From NCBI GenBank assembly GCA_946480715.1, contig CAMLKK010000009.1:1-64000 (forward strand): a stretch of DNA of 64,000 nt. Reading direction: 5' to 3'. The notes under the pieces were generated by a model. That model ran no database searches and was not told the origin of the DNA. It saw only the letters and a program-made list of their open reading frames with translations. Positions 61,245 through 64,000 of this stretch are shown in pieces. This stretch comes from an uncultured Bacteriovorax sp. Lineage in GTDB: Bacteria > Bdellovibrionota > Bacteriovoracia > Bacteriovoracales > Bacteriovoracaceae. How positions within the stretch are numbered: the first letter of the stretch is position 1; each line of letters begins with the position of its first letter. Both the position numbers and the translations under genes were made by a program.

Positions 61245-62819
61245 ATGATGATTGATCAATCGAAATTATCCTTCCTCTCTGGTGGCGGAGAGGCAGGATC
61301 ACTAATCCGTTCAATTGATTGGTCAAAGACAGCTGTCGGATCAATTGAATCGTGGCCGAGTAGTTTACGAACAGCGCTTCGTCTTATGCTCGACTGCAAA
61401 CTTCCAATGTACATTGCCTGGGGACCAGAATACACTCAGTTTTATAACGATGCTTATCGTCCTATATTGGGAGACAAACATCCCAAAGCGATGGGGTCGA
61501 CAGCTCCACAGACGTGGGATGAAATTTGGTCCACGATTGGCCCGATGTGGGCCCAGGTTTGGAAAGGCGAGGCCATTGGTTTCGATGGATTTAAACTTAC
61601 GATTGAGCGCTACGGTTATCCGGAAGATGTATATTTTAATTTTTCCTATAGCCCTGTGCCCGACAACGACGGAAATCCTGCAGGTATCTTAGTTACCTTT
61701 GCCGAGACAACCAACACAGTCTTACACCAGCAGAAACTTGAAGAAGCTTATGCTGCAGCAGAAACACATCGAAAAATTCTGCATGAATTTTACATGCAGT
61801 CACCACTTCCCATGGTTATTCTCGAAGGACCGGATCACGTTTTCACTATGGTCAATCCACCATACGCCAAACTTTTTAAAGGCGTCGCTGTGGGAAAAAA
61901 AGTTATCGATTCGTTTTCGCATGAAAAAGTTTATCCCTTTGTGGAAATTCTTAATGATGTTTATCAAAAAGGCGTTCCTTATATTGGAAAAGAAGTTTTC
62001 TTTCAGGATTTATGGCTTGATTTTGGTTACTACCCATTCAGAGACAATGAAGGAAAAATCATCGGTATATTTGCCATCGTTCATGACGTAACTCCTAAAA
62101 CACAGACAAGAATTCAAATCGAAAACGCCATTAATGAAATGGAATTGGAAAAAGAACTTAGAGAAAGTTTTGTTAATACATTAACACACGATTTACGTAT
62201 TCCTCTCACTGCCGCAAAAACAAGTGCTCAAATGATTGGTCGCTTTAATATCAGTCCCGAGAAACAAACTGTATTAGCGGGAAGAATTGTCGATAGTTTA
62301 AATCGTGCTAATCAGATGATCGAAAATCTTCTCGATGCCAATAGAATAAAGGCGGGAGTAGATCTTGAACTTGATAAGAGTGAAGTTGGATTGAATTCAC
62401 TAATCCAAGAAACATTAGTTGATCTTGAAACAGTCTATGGCAACAGATTCAATTTCATCACCAACGAACATGTCATTAATGGCATCTGGCATGCTGAGTC
62501 TCTTAAAAGAATTATTGAAAATCTTTGTACCAATGCCATTAAGTACGGTGATGTGAGAACACCAGTGACCATCACACTACATAAAGAAAATAAAATTGTT
62601 TCTGTGAGTGTTCATAACGAAGGAAATCCCATTTCCCCCGAAGATCAATCAAAACTTTTTGAGCCATTCAGACGTATTCAAAGCACTCAAGCAACGGCCC
62701 GTGGATGGGGGTTAGGTTTAACTTTAGTAAAAGGTTTGACTGAAGCCAACGGTGGTAAAGTCAGTGTAAAGAGTTGTCCGAAAGAGGGCACTGTTTTCAC
62801 AGTGCACCTCCAAAATTAA
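61245..62819 (+). CDS. soluble PAS-PAS sensor histidine kinase (orphan)
   Basis: 524 residues. Two PAS domains: about 15-160 (SIESWPSSLRTALRLML, YNDAYRPILGDKHPKAMG, the type seen in phytochrome-like kinases) and about 175-285 (SPLPMVILEGPDHVFTMVNP). HisKA follows (FVNTLTHDLRIPLTAAKTSA, phospho-His in THDLR) and HATPase_c (NLCTNAIKYGDVR; GWGLGLTLVKGL). No membrane helix, no adjacent response regulator. The catalytic half is a paralogue of the kinase at 38596-39912. ATG at 61245 or 61248. The stop overlaps the convergent lipocalin gene (TTAA). Confidence 0.9.
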   Translation: MMIDQSKLSFLSGGGEAGSLIRSIDWSKTAVGSIESWPSSLRTALRLMLDCKLPMYIAWGPEYTQFYNDAYRPILGDKHPKAMGSTAPQTWDEIWSTIGPMWAQVWKGEAIGFDGFKLTIERYGYPEDVYFNFSYSPVPDNDGNPAGILVTFAETTNTVLHQQKLEEAYAAAETHRKILHEFYMQSPLPMVILEGPDHVFTMVNPPYAKLFKGVAVGKKVIDSFSHEKVYPFVEILNDVYQKGVPYIGKEVFFQDLWLDFGYYPFRDNEGKIIGIFAIVHDVTPKTQTRIQIENAINEMELEKELRESFVNTLTHDLRIPLTAAKTSAQMIGRFNISPEKQTVLAGRIVDSLNRANQMIENLLDANRIKAGVDLELDKSEVGLNSLIQETLVDLETVYGNRFNFITNEHVINGIWHAESLKRIIENLCTNAIKYGDVRTPVTITLHKENKIVSVSVHNEGNPISPEDQSKLFEPFRRIQSTQATARGWGLGLTLVKGLTEANGGKVSVKSCPKEGTVFTVHLQN

Positions 62820-63340
62820 AACTGCGACGTCACTAACTTCGAAACATCAAAATTCAATTTTTTTGCATAAGCTTTATATTCTTTCAAAACATTTTCTTCA
62901 ATTGATGGATGGCGTGACATGATCCAAAGAGATTTTCTGTCACTTGAACCAACCATGACTGTATCGTAGTCGTCACTCAATTTAATAATGACGTATTCAC
63001 CTTTCACGCGGAAAAGTCTTGTCCAGAATGAATTGAATGTAACTTCTAAACGAGCATTGGTTTGAGAATCTTTTACAACCGCTTTACCTTCAATGTCCGT
63101 TGTATCCCCATCTTTTTTAATACATGTATTAAGAACACTGATTGATTGAGCGCTAAGGATTCCGTACTCCGCCGTTTGAGCGACACACTTGCGGGTAAAA
63201 AATTGCGGCAACGATTCAACCGCATACCACTTACCAACGTAGCGAGCGATGTCGACGTTAGAAGCAGTTGGTAATGGCGTGTTAGCAAAGGCCGGTTGGA
63301 CGAGAAGTAGAGTCAATAGACTTAAAATTAGTTTTTTCAT
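62816..63340 (-). CDS. lipocalin (Blc-like), secreted
   Basis: 174 residues. Signal peptide about 1-19 (ILSLLTLLLVQPAFA); no lipobox, so unlike E. coli Blc it seems soluble in the periplasm. The lipocalin GxW signature is in DIARYVGKWYAVESLPQFF, later strands read GKAVVKDSQTNARLEVTF and YDTVMVGSSDRKSLWIMSR (the third conserved region with the Arg). It binds a lipid or other hydrophobic ligand. AAAGGAGG gives a strong ribosome site. Convergent with the kinase, stops overlapping by 4 bases. Confidence 0.9.
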   Translation of the reverse strand: MKKLILSLLTLLLVQPAFANTPLPTASNVDIARYVGKWYAVESLPQFFTRKCVAQTAEYGILSAQSISVLNTCIKKDGDTTDIEGKAVVKDSQTNARLEVTFNSFWTRLFRVKGEYVIIKLSDDYDTVMVGSSDRKSLWIMSRHPSIEENVLKEYKAYAKKLNFDVSKLVTSQF

Positions 63341-63439
63341 GATACCTCCTTTGGCTTCAACTTACGTCTGCGCACTGGGAGTTGCAATTAGACAACGCTT
63401 GAACTTAGACTTATTACAAATGTTGCAAAGGAAAAAACT

Positions 63440-64000
63440 ATGACTGATAAAGTAACGTTCTACTACAATCCTATGTCACGCGCGCGTCTTTCACATTGGA
63501 TGCTGGAAGAAAGTGGTGCACCTTATGAAATTAAAATCGTTGACTGGAAAGACGGTACAGCAAAAACTCCCGAGTACCTAAAGCTTAATCCTATGGGGAA
63601 AGTTCCTACAATCGTCCATAAAGGCGTTGTGGTGACTGAAGGAGCGGCGATCTGTTCGTACCTTGCGGATGCTTTCCCTGAAAACAAATTGGCGCCTGCG
63701 ATTGATGATCCTCGTCGCGGAAGTTATTACCGATGGATGTTCTTCACCATTAATTGTGTCGAACAAGCCGTGTTTGATCACGTCATTCCTCGAACAAAAG
63801 AAATTCCGGCAGCCTCATTAGGATATGGATCTTTTGATCTGACGATGAGTACGCTTGAAAGTGCGGTAAAAGAAAACTATCTGGTCGGAGAACAATTCAC
63901 GGCCGCTGATTTATATCTAAGTGCTAACCTCAATTGGTATTTTTTCACGAAAATGTTAACGCCTACGCCGACGTTACAAAAATACGTTGATCGCTGTATC
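63440..64000 (+). CDS. glutathione S-transferase family protein, 3' end outside window
   Basis: 187 codons are visible without a stop. The thioredoxin-like N-domain (about 1-80) has FYYNPMSRARLSHWMLEE, with NPMGKVPTIVHKG and TEGAAICSYLADAFPE (the cis-Pro and the glutathione-binding E-[SA] motif, here EGAA). The helical C-domain begins at about 88 and includes EQFTAADLYLSANL. Such enzymes conjugate glutathione or act as thiol reductases. AAAGGAAAA precedes the ATG. Divergent from the lipocalin; only about 15-25 residues are probably missing at the end. Confidence 0.9.
   Translation, partial: MTDKVTFYYNPMSRARLSHWMLEESGAPYEIKIVDWKDGTAKTPEYLKLNPMGKVPTIVHKGVVVTEGAAICSYLADAFPENKLAPAIDDPRRGSYYRWMFFTINCVEQAVFDHVIPRTKEIPAASLGYGSFDLTMSTLESAVKENYLVGEQFTAADLYLSANLNWYFFTKMLTPTPTLQKYVDRCI

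Overview
The window looks like chromosome of a low-GC (about 40% by eye) Gram-negative, motile, redox-versatile bacterium. The best fit is a predatory member of the Bdellovibrionota, probably Bacteriovorax-like. This rests on two giant secreted trimer-type fibre proteins whose N-terminal domain resembles the Bdellovibrio mosaic adhesive fibres, many small secreted proteins and lipoproteins, methyl-accepting chemotaxis receptors and dense gene packing. It is an inference: no rRNA or other marker gene is present. I saw no tRNA, rRNA, CRISPR array, insertion sequence or prophage module, and no gene-free stretch longer than 300 bases. The longest gap, 17732-18013, holds a perfect palindrome and a small hairpin.

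Layout. 1-8.1 kb: small secreted proteins, a LysR regulator, a DJ-1/PfpI protein, an outer-membrane barrel, a chemoreceptor fused to hemerythrin, a glycosyltransferase, a DUF411 protein and an alpha/beta hydrolase. 8.2-10.1 kb: a large lipoprotein. 10.2-14.1 kb: rubrerythrin, 2-oxoacid:ferredoxin oxidoreductase alpha and beta, and hemerythrin, apparently one operon behind a foldable leader. 14.2-24.5 kb: a second chemoreceptor, an Rnk-like protein, an FMN glutamate-synthase-like protein, a peptide-binding lipoprotein, a flavin reductase, a secreted zincin, a hemerythrin, a DnaA-like paralogue with altered ATPase residues and a solute-binding protein. 24.5-29.7 kb: a nitric-oxide cluster (norR, divergent ric-norB) with a sigma-54 promoter and upstream palindromes, then a CBS protein. 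29.7-37.7 kb: small secreted proteins, a CPA2 antiporter, an orphan histidine kinase, a cold-shock protein and katG. 38.0-38.5 kb: a scar with 3' halves of a divergent tetR-like and SDR pair. 38.6-46.1 kb: an orphan kinase, a LysR-like regulator, secreted hydrolase-like proteins, a MarR/bioY pair with a clear operator, and the GTPase RbgA. 46.1-58.5 kb: the fibre locus. 58.5-64.0 kb: MFS, DoxX-like, TMEM175-like, a third orphan kinase, lipocalin, and a glutathione S-transferase cut by the window end.

Common thread. Much of the window handles oxygen, peroxide and NO around iron or flavin enzymes: four hemerythrin-type proteins, one rubrerythrin, KatG, quinol NO reductase and an Fe-S repair protein sit beside an oxygen-sensitive KorAB enzyme. 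The second theme is the cell surface and secretion: fibres, glycine-rich protein, barrel, lipoproteins, zincins and a hydrolase. The most unusual items are the fibre locus (probable CUG start, gene-conversion tract, Cys-rich triple repeat), the DnaA-like paralogue, the KorAB operon with its leader, and the double-truncated tetR/SDR scar.
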